Position numbers and translations under genes: made by a program. This document shows, piece by piece, positions 1 through 8,671 of a DNA stretch of 64,000 bases (position 1 is its first letter; each line of letters begins with the position of its first letter). Source of the DNA: UBA7672 sp963738625 (lineage in GTDB: Bacteria; Pseudomonadota; Alphaproteobacteria; Caulobacterales; Hyphomonadaceae); contig CAVTXH010000020.1 of the NCBI GenBank assembly GCA_963738625.1, forward strand, positions 1-64,000, in the 5' to 3' direction. Below the pieces are notes generated by a model. It was not told the DNA's origin. It worked only from the letters and a program-made list of their open reading frames with translations, and made no database searches.

Positions 1-120
1 TGGCGCGAGGGCGCCTTTCGCCCCGCTCGATGCGCCCTGCGATCCGGACTTATCCTCCGGATAACTCGCCCATCCGCAAAAAAACTTCCGAGCGTTTTCC
101 GCGCTCTCGCCCCGCGCATC

Positions 121-169
121 TGTAGGACAAAAACGAACTTGTCCCAGCTTTTCGGAACGGGCGCATAAT
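121..169 (+). promoter_or_regulatory. Palindromic promoter-like element upstream of the first gene
   Basis: The segment reads TGTAGGACAA, six variable bases, then ACTTGTCCC. GGACAA (125-130) and TTGTCC (139-144) are a perfect 6-bp inverted repeat with an 8-nt spacer. The same arrangement occurs at 54101-54120, and in both places 32 nt separate TTGTCC from an ATG (177 here, 54153 there). TTGTCC may act as a -35 box and CATAAT (164-169) as a -10 box, though the 19-nt spacer is long. A second small palindrome, TTATCC-TCC-GGATAA, lies at 50-64. The binding protein is unknown. Confidence 0.45.
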
Positions 170-273
170 CGTCGGCATGAGCCACGCGCCTGTCCTTCAA
201 CGAACGCCTCCGCCCGCGCCCGGCGCCGAGCGCAGGCTGCTCACCCTTTCCGGACCTGTGGGAGCGGGCGCGG

Positions 274-1080
274 GTGCTGTTCGCCCGTCTGGTCGAGGTC
301 GCCGGCGCGCCGGACCAGCTGCGCGCGCGCCGCCTCGGTCGAGATCAGCGGCGCGACATTCTTGACTGGCTGCATCCGGTCGAAAGCCTGGTGCGCAAGG
401 TCCTTGTCGCGAAGGCGATCACCTTCCTCCTGATGACGCCGCAGGGCAGGGCGATGATGCGCCCGGCGCCGAAGACGTCCGCATCGCTGCGCCATCAGCC
501 GGAGGGGACGACCCGCATCGTCTCGATTCCCCATCCGGGCTGGCACACCATCGCGCAACCCTATCGTCCGCCCCCGCCTCCGCCGCCGCCTCCGCCCGCA
601 CGCGATCCGGCGGCGCGCACACGCGCCTGCTTCAGCGTGCTGGGCGCCAGGGAGTACGCGAACCTCTCGCCCGCGCGCGGCGGCAGGCCGCATCGCTCCT
701 TCAAGGGCATGGTCTCCTTTCTCGGCGGCGATGACGCCCCCGCCGCGCGCGCCTCACGCCGGATGGACGAGGCCCCATCCGCCGGCGCGGCGGATGCGGG
801 CGCCACAGCCACAGCCACAGCGGATGCGCGCCGCGCTTCCAGAGCCGTCGCTCTCGCACGCCGCATCGAGGCGCTGTCGCGCGCCATCGCCAAGCCCGAG
901 CCGCTGGTCCGCCGCCTCGCGCGCGCCATCGCGGCGCACCCCGACATGCTCATCGCCTTCGTCTCGCCGACGACCGGCGAACTCGATCGCTGGCGCCACG
1001 GCTATCCGGAATTCAGCGACGCCCAAACGCACTTCCGCCGCGCCCGCGCCACTCTCGGCCGGCCGCACGAATCGGGATAG
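274..1080 (+). CDS. Hypothetical protein with proline tract, function unknown
   Basis: The protein is 268 residues long if it starts at GTG 274. The first ~65 residues look like amphipathic helices, followed by a run of about ten prolines near residue 100 and an Ala/Arg-rich C-terminal half. No known domain is recognised. The frame is open back to 181, and the residues there (LSFNERLRP, then FPDLWERARVLFARL) look coding. The best-placed ATG (177, 32 nt after the promoter element) is in another frame, so a one-base frameshift or a sequencing error near 177-200 is possible. The helical layout and promoter resemble the gene at 54153. A stem-loop follows at 1108. Confidence 0.6.
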   Translation: MLFARLVEVAGAPDQLRARRLGRDQRRDILDWLHPVESLVRKVLVAKAITFLLMTPQGRAMMRPAPKTSASLRHQPEGTTRIVSIPHPGWHTIAQPYRPPPPPPPPPPARDPAARTRACFSVLGAREYANLSPARGGRPHRSFKGMVSFLGGDDAPAARASRRMDEAPSAGAADAGATATATADARRASRAVALARRIEALSRAIAKPEPLVRRLARAIAAHPDMLIAFVSPTTGELDRWRHGYPEFSDAQTHFRRARATLGRPHESG

Positions 1081-1107
1081 ACGGCGCGCCTCCCGAAAAC
1101 ACAACGG

Positions 1108-1144
1108 CCTCGCTGACATGGTCAGCGAGGTCGCGGGCGTTTTC
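1108..1144. terminator. Bidirectional stem-loop terminator between convergent genes
   Basis: CCTCGCTGAC and GTCAGCGAGG form a perfect 10-bp stem around the loop ATG. A short T run follows on the plus strand (1140-1143), and GTTGTGTTTT follows on the minus strand. It lies between the first gene and the end of rpoH, so it may stop both. A related hairpin with one mismatch lies at 54718-54741, at the end of the second unknown gene. Confidence 0.55.
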
Positions 1145-1173
1145 GCAAACGGTTGACATCAGGCGCCAGACAT

Positions 1174-2061
<888 letters not shown>

Positions 2062-2097
2062 CGTCGGCTCCTGGATGTTCCCCGGACGACGCCGGAA

Positions 2098-2121
2098 CAA
2101 GCGTCCGGCCACGGACGCTTG
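2098..2121 (-). promoter_or_regulatory. Stable hairpin in the rpoH leader RNA
   Basis: CAAGCGTCCG and CGGACGCTTG form a perfect 10-bp stem with a 4-nt loop, ending 36 nt before the rpoH start codon. A second, weaker pairing (TTCC with GGAA) sits between it and the AGGAG ribosome binding site. No T run follows, so it is not an obvious terminator. A role in temperature control of rpoH translation is inference only. Confidence 0.4.
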
Positions 2122-2238
2122 GTAAGTGCGCCCCCGGGAACAAACCCATCGAAGCCGAGGCGGTTCCCGCCTTGGGCCAAAAATTACGGCTGAACGATCG
2201 GAAATAGATTCCGCCAGCGAAAAGGAAAGCGCGGCTAC

Positions 2239-2265
2239 AAAAAATGCCCCAGCAAAAACAGGGGC
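2239..2265 (-). terminator. Weak terminator-like hairpin downstream of carD
   Basis: On the minus strand GCCCC and GGGGC form a 5-bp stem with a 10-nt loop, followed by A and six T residues (2244-2239). It sits just past the stronger terminator at 2301 and could be a back-up stop for carD transcription before the rpoH promoter region. Confidence 0.35.
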
Positions 2266-2300
2266 GGCCGGCACGGGCCCTGGCGATGCAACTCGCGACC

Positions 2301-2337
2301 AAAACAAAAGAGGCGTCCCATTCCTAGGACGCCTCTC
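2301..2337 (-). terminator. Rho-independent terminator of carD
   Basis: On the minus strand AGAGGCGTCC and GGACGCCTCT form a perfect 10-bp stem with an 8-nt loop, followed by TTTGTTTT. It begins about 27 nt after the carD stop codon and has the standard shape of an intrinsic terminator. Confidence 0.85.
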
Positions 2338-2363
2338 TTCAGTTTCTAGCCCTCAGACCGCTG

Positions 2364-2888
2364 TCAGGCGGCCCGTTTCGCCAGCGATTTGGAGAGCTTC
2401 TCCACCGCTTCGGCGTGCTTGATGTTTTCCACGGCCGCGAGTTCGCGGGCCATGCGGTCCAGCGCCGATTCATAGAGCTGGCGCTCCGAATAGGACTGGT
2501 CGGGCTGGTCTTCGGCGCGGTGCAGGTCGCGAACGACTTCCGCGATCGAGATCAGGTTGCCCGAGTTGATCTTGGCTTCGTATTCCTGGGCGCGGCGCGA
2601 CCACATCGTGCGCTTGATCCGCGCACGGCCGCCCAGCGTCTTGAGCGCATCGCCCACCACGCGGGTCGACGCCAGCGCGCGCATGCCGGAGGAGGCCGCC
2701 TTGTTGGTCGGGACACGCAGGATCAGCTTGTCCTGCTCGAACGCCACAACGAAGACTTCCAGCTTCATGCCGGCCACGTTCTGGGTCTCTACGCCGGTCA
2801 CACGGCCAACGCCGTGCGCGGGGTAGACCACGTGCTGTCCGACATTGAAGAGGCCCTCAACGACTTTTGCAGGCTGTTTTTTTGTCAT
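2364..2888 (-). CDS. carD: CarD/CdnL family transcription regulator
   Basis: This 174-residue protein binds the RNA polymerase beta subunit and stabilises open promoter complexes, notably at rRNA and growth genes. The N-terminal RNAP-interacting domain spans about residues 12-70 (FNVGQHVVYPAHGVGRV is its hallmark opening). A helical DNA-binding C-terminal domain spans about 80-165, with the conserved WSRRAQEYEAKINSGN. Length is normal. The start at 2888 directly precedes MTKKQPAK. It lies downstream of fdxA on the same strand with a 212-bp gap, so it probably has its own promoter. A strong terminator follows. Confidence 0.93.
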   Translation of the reverse strand: MTKKQPAKVVEGLFNVGQHVVYPAHGVGRVTGVETQNVAGMKLEVFVVAFEQDKLILRVPTNKAASSGMRALASTRVVGDALKTLGGRARIKRTMWSRRAQEYEAKINSGNLISIAEVVRDLHRAEDQPDQSYSERQLYESALDRMARELAAVENIKHAEAVEKLSKSLAKRAA

Positions 2889-3100
2889 TCTGTCATCACC
2901 CTCTTACTCGCACACATAGGGTCACGAACTTCGGGGCGCCCACGGATGCGTGTGCGACGAAAAGACCGTGACCTGTTGCGTTTTGCGCCCGCCCGTCGGC
3001 GAGACACACTGCTTATCACAATTGCCCGAAATATCAACCCTTTGTGGCGCCTGAGAGCGGCCGGACCCGAGGGAAACCCTTGAAATCGCGGCAATTCGCC

Positions 3101-3442
3101 TCAAGAACCCGTGCCGGGCTTGGGTGAAAACAGGCTCGCCAGCTTGCCCTTGACCTTTGCGTAGTCGTCAGCGTCCGCCGGGGGCGTCCCTTTGACGGTA
3201 ATGTTGGGCCAGACTTTCGCGTATTCGGTGTTGATCTTCAGCCACTTGGCGTCCGGGTCGTCCTCGGTGTCGGGCACGATGGCCTCGACCGGGCATTCCG
3301 GCTGGCAGACCCCGCAATCGATGCACTCGTCAGGGTGGATGACGAGGAAATTCTCGCCCTCGTAGAAGCAGTCCACCGGACACACTTCCACGCAGTCCAT
3401 GTATTTGCACCGGATGCAGGCGTCGGTGACGATATAGGTCAT
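3101..3442 (-). CDS. fdxA: Seven-iron ferredoxin (3Fe-4S/4Fe-4S)
   Basis: This 113-residue protein is a small cytoplasmic electron carrier. Cysteines at 9, 12, 17, 21, 25, 40, 43, 46 and 50 match the Azotobacter FdI pattern shifted by one. That predicts a 3Fe-4S cluster on C9, C17 and C50 and a 4Fe-4S cluster on C21, C40, C43 and C46. The C-terminal ~50 residues, including WPNIT, are typical of the FdxA subfamily. The start at 3442 is chosen because MTYIVTDAC is the family N-terminus; the open frame upstream is run-on. It sits between carD and the CPBP gene in a same-strand series. Confidence 0.94.
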   Translation of the reverse strand: MTYIVTDACIRCKYMDCVEVCPVDCFYEGENFLVIHPDECIDCGVCQPECPVEAIVPDTEDDPDAKWLKINTEYAKVWPNITVKGTPPADADDYAKVKGKLASLFSPKPGTGS

Positions 3443-3504
3443 GGCTCGGGCGCGTTCCTCGTAGCGCCGCGACATGAGGCCGGAGGGCTTCGATGTCAAT
3501 TGAA

Positions 3505-3521
3505 CCCGCCTGTAAGGCGGG
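3505..3521 (-). terminator. Small hairpin between the CPBP gene and fdxA
   Basis: CCCGCC and GGCGGG pair around a 5-nt loop, followed on the minus strand by TTCAATTG. It begins 13 nt after the CPBP stop codon. It may be a weak terminator or an attenuating element; the lack of a clear T run keeps confidence low. Confidence 0.3.
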
Positions 3522-3534
3522 CTGAAAACAGGGC

Positions 3535-4026
3535 CTACCCGCCGTAGAGCGCCTTCCAGACCACCACCACCCCCCAATGGATGATCACCGCCGGCCAGAT
3601 CGAGCCCGACCGGATCCGGGACAGGGTGCAGGCCAGCCCCAGCCAGGCGACCAGCGACAGGAAGCGGGGGTCGAGGAATTCCGGGCGGCCGAAGGGGAGA
3701 TTGAGCCAGGCCTGCGCCGGGTGCCAGAGAATGAAGGCGACCAGGGAGAGCACCGCCGCGACCGGCAGCCCTTTTCTTTGCCAGCCCCGGAAGACCAGCT
3801 CCTCGCCCAGGGCGGGGATCAGGAAGGCCGACAACGAAATAGCCAGCAGGTCGCTGCGCGGCGCCGGATTGGGAACCAGCACGCCGGACATGGCCGCCCA
3901 GATCCCGGCCGCGACGACCATTAGGAACAGCAGCAGCCCCTCGATCGCCCCGCGCATGTCGGGCAGGCGTTTGAGGCCTGCAACCGCCTCGGTCAGGAAG
4001 CCGGTTGGACGTTCATCTGCACTCAA
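3535..4026 (-). CDS. CPBP family intramembrane glutamic endopeptidase (CAAX protease-like)
   Basis: This 163-residue multi-pass membrane protein has the Abi/CPBP motifs: EE at 75-76 with R80 (GEELVFRGW), a histidine at 102 (LWHPAQ), and H150 in VIIHWG. These form the active site of prokaryotic CAAX-type peptidases; the substrate is unknown. The TTG start at 4026 overlaps the stop of the S4 gene (TTGA), suggesting translational coupling. An ATG 23 codons in (3957) is an alternative start. It is an extra gene between fdxA and the S4/helicase pair, which commonly lie close together in alphaproteobacteria. Confidence 0.8.
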   Translation of the reverse strand: MSADERPTGFLTEAVAGLKRLPDMRGAIEGLLLFLMVVAAGIWAAMSGVLVPNPAPRSDLLAISLSAFLIPALGEELVFRGWQRKGLPVAAVLSLVAFILWHPAQAWLNLPFGRPEFLDPRFLSLVAWLGLACTLSRIRSGSIWPAVIIHWGVVVVWKALYGG

Positions 4027-4319
4027 GCACGCCTCGCATCGCCCGCCTCGATCGCTTCATAGCACAGTGCGGCTTCGGCGGGCGGTCCTCTTCGCGCGGG
4101 CAGCGAGAGAATGCGCACGAGGCGGCGGCCGGACGGCGCCGCGAAACTGAGCAGGTCCCCCGGCTCGACGGGCGTTGCGGGCTTCTCCACGCGGCGCACC
4201 TGGCCCTCCCGCTCGATGCGGAAGCCCTGGCGCTCCACTGCATCCGTCGCCGTCGAGCGCGTCTTGAAGAAGCGCGCGCGCCACAGCCAGACGTCCAGCC
4301 GCATCCGCTCTTCGCTCAT
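4023..4319 (-). CDS. S4 domain RNA-binding protein (Hsp15-like)
   Basis: This 98-residue protein has an S4 RNA-binding fold over about residues 5-65: MRLDVWLWRARFFKTRSTA, then GFRIEREGQVRR and PATPVEPGDLLSF. That is the form of the HslR/Hsp15 family, which binds ribosomal or transfer RNA. The ATG at 4319 overlaps the helicase stop by 4 nt, and its own stop overlaps the TTG of the CPBP gene, so three genes are probably cotranslated. Pairing of an RNA helicase with this small S4 protein is common in alphaproteobacteria. The exact RNA target is not known. Confidence 0.88.
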   Translation of the reverse strand: MSEERMRLDVWLWRARFFKTRSTATDAVERQGFRIEREGQVRRVEKPATPVEPGDLLSFAAPSGRRLVRILSLPARRGPPAEAALCYEAIEAGDARRA

Positions 4320-6895
4320 GTCGCGGTCTTGGGCTGCGCAGTCTGCGGCGCTTTCAGCCGCGGCTTGCGACGACGCCGGCGATGCTGCGGCTGTGGCGCG
4401 ATGATCAGCCCGGCAAGCGCCGCGAACGGCCCGGTGGGCGGCGGGGCAGGCGCGGCCTTGACGGCTTCTCGTTGTGGCTGCGGACGCTGCGATGCAAAGC
4501 GCCAGAGTTTCACGGCGCCCGTCGCCTTGTCCTTCTCGGCGGGCTTGAGGCCCAGCGAGCGGAGGATCGAGGGGAACTCCGCGATCGGGCAGCCGATCTG
4601 CGCCGCCAGCTCGGGCGGCACGGCGAAGGCCGACGTCTCCGACCCGCGCCTGATCTGGCTGAGCGACAGGATCAGCCGCTCGGCGAGATCGGCGCGCACC
4701 GCGCGCGGCCCCAGCCGGAGATAGCCCGCCGTCCACAGCATCGCCTCCGGCCACGGTTCCTTCAGCGCGAAGGATGACTGCGACGGCGCCGGCCGCATCG
4801 CCTGCTGCGAATGGATCGAACGCAGCGCCAGCGCAAGGCGCGCCGCCGCCGGCTTCAGCAGGCCCGGCATCCACGCCGCCACGCGCCCCGTCTTGACGCC
4901 CGCCGCCGCCAGCGCCGCCTTGTCCTCGACCGACAGCTGCGGCGACGGACGCGCCGATGTCGCCGCCCGCCGGTCGAACGCGGCGCCGGTCTCCAGCAAC
5001 TGGTACGCCGCGCCGCGCGCCGCGCCCTTCAGCATGTCGCCCTTCAGCGCCGCGGCGAGCTCATGCAGCGGCGCCAGCACGCCGCGCGAATGGTCGGCGA
5101 ACCAGGCCGACAGCCGCGCCTGCGCCGCCTCGCGCGCCGGCGCATGCGCATCGCGCGCGCCGATCAGCTCGACATTGGGCGTATGCCATTCCGCTCCGGC
5201 CACCAGCTTCGCCACCGGCGCGCAGGCATGCATGATCGAGCTGCGTTCGGCGTCGAACGACAACTCCTCGTCCTTCGCCCCAGCGATCGCATTCAGCCGC
5301 CGGTCGATGATCGGCTTCAGCGCCTTCAGCGCCGCCCCGCGCAGCGCGCGTCCCGCAAGATTGTCTCCCGCCGCGTCCGCCGAAAACACCAGCCCGTCCA
5401 GCCTGCCGACCCTGTGCCCGCCGACCACGACTTCGCCTTCCGGCCCGATCTCGGCGGGCGCATCTTCCTCGGAATTCAGCGTCTTCAGCAGCGCCGATGT
5501 CCGCCGGTCGACGAAGCGCTGCATCAGCGCCTGGTGCAGCGCATCCGACAGCCTGTCCTCGATCTCGCGCGTCCGCGCCCGCCACGTCTCGGCATTCTCC
5601 AGCCAGTCCGAGCGGTTGGCGGCGTAAGTCCAGGTGCGGATGTCGGCCAGCCGCTGCTGCAGCGCGTCGATATCGCCCTCGATGCGGTCGAGCCGGTTCA
5701 CCTGCTCGAACATCCACTCGTCCTTGATGCGCGCCGACGGGTCGATGAGTTTTTCGACAAAGGCGCCGACAAGCTTCAGATGCGCATCCGGCCCAGACTT
5801 CCTGAAGTCGGGCAGGGTGCAGAGATCCCACAGCCGCCGCACATGAGCGGGCGTCTTCACGCCATTGCGCACGTCTTCGCTTTCGGCCAGCGCCGTCAGC
5901 GTGATCTCGTCCAGCGCCTCGGGCGCACGGCGCAGGATCACGTCGGGCGACGGCCGCCGCAGCGAGGCGAGCAGCGCCTTGACGCTTCCCCAGTCAAGCT
6001 CCGCATTGCGCCAGTAAAGGAAATCGACGGGGTCGAAATGGTGCGAGGTGATGCGGTCGATCGTCTCTTCCTCGAAGTGCTCGCACTCCGCCGTCTCGCC
6101 GAACGCGCCGTCGTCGCGGAACCGGCCCGCGCGGCCCGCGATCTGCGCCAGCTCGTCCGGCCGCAGGAAGCGCCGCTGCCGCCCGTCGAACTTGCGGCGC
6201 GAGGCAAACGCGATGTGGCCGACATCGAGGTTCAGCCCCATGCCGATCGCGTCGGTCGCGACGATGTAATCGACCTCGCCCGCCTGGTAGAGATCGACCT
6301 GCGCGTTGCGGGTCCTGGGGCTGAGCGCGCCCATGATTACCGCGCACCCGCCGCGCTGCCGCTTCAACAGTTCGGCGATGGCGTAGACTTCCTCCGCCGA
6401 AAACGCGACCACGGCCGAGCGCTTGGGCAGCTTGGTGATTTTCATCGGCCCTGCGTAGGAAAGCTGCGAGAACCGTTCGCGCCGCTCCGGGTCGATGTCG
6501 AGGTCCAGCGCCTGCAGCGCCGGCCGCATGGTGTCCGCGCCCAGCAGCATGGTCTCGTGCCGCCCCCGCGCGCGCAGGATGCGGTCGGTAAAGACGTGGC
6601 CGCGGTCGGGGTCGGTCGCCAGCTGGATCTCGTCGATGGCGACGAAGTCCATCTGCTCGCCGACCGGCATCGCCTCGACCGTGCAGGCGAGATAGCGCGC
6701 GCCCTCCGGCCGGATGCGCTCCTCGCCGGTGATCAGCGCGCAGGCCTTCGGGCCTTTCTCGCGCACCATCCGGTCATAGATCTCCCGCGCCAGCAGCCGC
6801 AGCGGCAGGCCGATCATCCCCGTGCCGTGCGCCAGCATCCGCTCGACGGCGAGGTGCGTCTTGCCGGTGTTTGTCGGGCCGAGGATGGCCCGCAC
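4316..6895 (-). CDS. SUV3-like ATP-dependent RNA helicase
   Basis: This 859-residue superfamily 2 helicase is related to mitochondrial SUV3. Walker A is GPTNTGKT (6-13), the Walker B box is DEIQ (88-91), and motif VI is QIAGRAGR near 250. A long helical and basic C-terminal half follows, ending in an Arg/Lys-rich tail (HRRRRRKPRLK). It probably unwinds structured RNA during decay or ribosome maturation. The start is GTG 6895; no ATG or GTG lies in frame upstream before the stop near 6967. It heads a same-strand series: helicase, S4, CPBP, fdxA, carD, rpoH. Confidence 0.9.
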   Translation of the reverse strand: MRAILGPTNTGKTHLAVERMLAHGTGMIGLPLRLLAREIYDRMVREKGPKACALITGEERIRPEGARYLACTVEAMPVGEQMDFVAIDEIQLATDPDRGHVFTDRILRARGRHETMLLGADTMRPALQALDLDIDPERRERFSQLSYAGPMKITKLPKRSAVVAFSAEEVYAIAELLKRQRGGCAVIMGALSPRTRNAQVDLYQAGEVDYIVATDAIGMGLNLDVGHIAFASRRKFDGRQRRFLRPDELAQIAGRAGRFRDDGAFGETAECEHFEEETIDRITSHHFDPVDFLYWRNAELDWGSVKALLASLRRPSPDVILRRAPEALDEITLTALAESEDVRNGVKTPAHVRRLWDLCTLPDFRKSGPDAHLKLVGAFVEKLIDPSARIKDEWMFEQVNRLDRIEGDIDALQQRLADIRTWTYAANRSDWLENAETWRARTREIEDRLSDALHQALMQRFVDRRTSALLKTLNSEEDAPAEIGPEGEVVVGGHRVGRLDGLVFSADAAGDNLAGRALRGAALKALKPIIDRRLNAIAGAKDEELSFDAERSSIMHACAPVAKLVAGAEWHTPNVELIGARDAHAPAREAAQARLSAWFADHSRGVLAPLHELAAALKGDMLKGAARGAAYQLLETGAAFDRRAATSARPSPQLSVEDKAALAAAGVKTGRVAAWMPGLLKPAAARLALALRSIHSQQAMRPAPSQSSFALKEPWPEAMLWTAGYLRLGPRAVRADLAERLILSLSQIRRGSETSAFAVPPELAAQIGCPIAEFPSILRSLGLKPAEKDKATGAVKLWRFASQRPQPQREAVKAAPAPPPTGPFAALAGLIIAPQPQHRRRRRKPRLKAPQTAQPKTAT

Positions 6896-7185
6896 GGGGG
6901 CGCGGTCTCTTGAATTCGTATGGGCGCTATGGGGGACGGCCAGCGGCGTCGCTCCTGATGCGGATTACAGGAAGAGGCTCAGGCGAGCTCTTTGCGGGTG
7001 AACTCGGCACGGGTAGCGCGCATTCGCACGCACGCGTGTTCCCGGCATTGCCGCGGGTTCGATACGAGATGGGCAGGCGGGCGCCAGCGCATGTCCGTCT
7101 TCCCTGTGCAGGACGCATGTCGGTCCTCGACCTAAGGTTGGTGCGCCGGACGCCCTCGGTCAACAGGCAGGGCTGTGGATGAATC
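6896..7185. other. 290-bp intergenic gap
   Basis: This lies between the helicase start and the end of the DUF3108 gene, both on the minus strand, so it should contain the helicase promoter. No convincing coding frame, RNA gene or terminator is seen. A GGTTCGAT string at 7056 resembles a tRNA T-loop, but no arms pair around it. Confidence 0.5.
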
Positions 7186-8031
7186 TTAACGCACCGCCAT
7201 CGGGCTGTAGACCATCTTGGTCGCCTGCACCGTCATCTTGCCGCGTTTCTTGGAGCGGCCCTCGATCTTGATCGGCGGGGTAAGGGCGCCGCCATTGAGT
7301 TCGGCGAGGATGATGTTCGACCACAGCATGTCGCGCTTGTCCTTCGCCTTCTCCTCGGCCGTCTTGTTCTTGAAGCCGGCGATCTCGACATACTCCAGAT
7401 CGCACTTCAGGGCCGGGCCGGTATAGGCCTTCGATTTCCAGTTCAGCCGCTGGACGAATTTCAGCCGCAGGTCATAGCGCTGCTTGCCGTCGAACACGCG
7501 TATCGGCCCGCCGCACGGATTGGCCATCGTCGCCTCCGCCCGCAGCGTCAGCTCCATGATGGCCGACAGCGGATCGACCGCCTCGAGCATCTGCACCTTG
7601 TTGGTCGGCGGAAAACCCCAGTCGCCGTATTTCGGCGTCACGCTGACCACGACTTCGCTCGGACTGAACTCCACGATGACGTGGCGGTTCTTCTTGCCGT
7701 CCTTGTTGGCGCTGTCATAGCGCAGCGGACGCAGGCCGTCGGGCGTGATCGCGCCGATCGAGATGATGTCGAGATTGTAGTCGACGAACCAGTCCATCAC
7801 GCCTTCGGCGCGGGCGTTCGAGCGCACCGTGTAGCCGCGCGGCGTCAGGTCCGCGACGATGCTGGCCGACGCCGCCTTGGTCCGGCCGAGCACGGGCACG
7901 GGCACGATGCCTTCATACTGAATCTCGAGGTGGGCCGGCCCCTGCAGCAGGATGGCCGAGATCGCGCCATTGCCGGCCATCGGAAGGGTCAGCAGCCCCC
8001 CAGCGGCTATGGCGGCGGAAATTAAGGCCAT
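7186..8031 (-). CDS. DUF3108 domain-containing exported protein
   Basis: This 281-residue protein has a hydrophobic N-terminus (ALISAAIAAGGLLTLPMAG) likely to be a signal peptide. The rest matches the DUF3108 pattern: HLEIQYEGIVPVPVLG, then AEGVMDWFVDYNLDI, GLRPLRYDS, and VDPLSAIMELTLRA before a cysteine loop. DUF3108 proteins are envelope-associated beta-rich proteins without an established activity. The gene is divergent from rpmB across 260 bp, an arrangement I have the impression is recurrent in alphaproteobacteria. The start at 8031 gives the full signal peptide. Confidence 0.8.
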   Translation of the reverse strand: MALISAAIAAGGLLTLPMAGNGAISAILLQGPAHLEIQYEGIVPVPVLGRTKAASASIVADLTPRGYTVRSNARAEGVMDWFVDYNLDIISIGAITPDGLRPLRYDSANKDGKKNRHVIVEFSPSEVVVSVTPKYGDWGFPPTNKVQMLEAVDPLSAIMELTLRAEATMANPCGGPIRVFDGKQRYDLRLKFVQRLNWKSKAYTGPALKCDLEYVEIAGFKNKTAEEKAKDKRDMLWSNIILAELNGGALTPPIKIEGRSKKRGKMTVQATKMVYSPMAVR

Positions 8032-8183
8032 TCAGTCGGCTCCGGATCGTTTTTTGGTTTCCGCGCATAGACCGCCGAAAGGTGGCGAATTGGCGACAGG
8101 CCGCATAACGCCTTGTCCACCTTCCACCGGCGCCCGCCGCGACTGCCTCGGCCCCACGCCCGACCGGCGAATAGCCCCGCGCC

Positions 8184-8211
8184 TTGACAGCCCCGGCCTC
8201 GCCCCTTATCC
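8184..8211 (+). promoter_or_regulatory. Sigma-70-type promoter of rpmB
   Basis: TTGACA (8184-8189) and TTATCC (8206-8211) are separated by 16 nt, giving a perfect -35 box and an acceptable alphaproteobacterial -10 box. The site is about 80 nt upstream of rpmB. The AGGAG at 8279-8283 supplies the ribosome binding site. Confidence 0.6.
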
Positions 8212-8291
8212 ACCCCGCTTCGCTTTCAAGGAGCGCCCCCAAGGCCCGAGTTACGGGCGTTTCGAGGCGTCTCGACCCAGGAGACGTGGGC

Positions 8292-8585
8292 ATGTCCCGC
8301 AAGTGTGAACTCACCGGCAAGAAGCCGATGGTCGGCCATACGGTCAGCCACTCGAACATCAAGACCAAGCGCCGGTTCGAACCGAACCTGGTCAATGTGA
8401 CGGTGCACTCGGATGCGCTGGGCCGTTCCTTCGCGGCCCGCGTCTCGGCCAACGCCTTGCGCACGGTCGACAAGCGCGGCGGTCTCGACGCCTTCCTCGC
8501 CAAGGCGAAGGACGAAGAGCTCTCGACCAAGATGCTCAAGGTCAAGCGCGATATCGCCAAGAAAGCGGCGGAAGCCGCCGCCTGA
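8292..8585 (+). CDS. rpmB: 50S ribosomal protein L28
   Basis: This 97-residue large-subunit ribosomal protein opens with the standard MSRKCELTGKKPMVGHTVSH and continues with NIKTKRRFEPNL and SANALRTVDKRGGLDAFL. Those are the family's conserved blocks. The start at 8292 has AGGAG 8 nt upstream; the 36 codons of open frame before it contain the promoter and are not coding. It is transcribed alone, divergent from the DUF3108 gene and followed by an unrelated lipoprotein gene after 86 bp. Confidence 0.96.
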   Translation: MSRKCELTGKKPMVGHTVSHSNIKTKRRFEPNLVNVTVHSDALGRSFAARVSANALRTVDKRGGLDAFLAKAKDEELSTKMLKVKRDIAKKAAEAAA

Positions 8586-8671
8586 GGTTTTGGCCCGATT
8601 ACGTATTGGGCGAGCCTTTCCACTTCCATTGCAGCCTGTAGGCTCCTCTCACTCAAGCGAGGGGATCGGTC

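Noticed and set aside
177..365. 62-codon frame beginning at the well-placed ATG 177
   Set aside because: Its residues after the first few codons look non-coding, while the overlapping frame looks like protein. It is treated as evidence for a frameshift, not a separate gene.
4811..6913. Long open frame antisense to the SUV3-like helicase
   Set aside because: It is an arginine-rich shadow typical of high-GC coding DNA; the opposite strand encodes all helicase motifs.
7045..7075. tRNA-like GGTTCGAT string in the gap before the helicase
   Set aside because: The flanking bases do not pair as a T arm, and no acceptor or anticodon stems are present.
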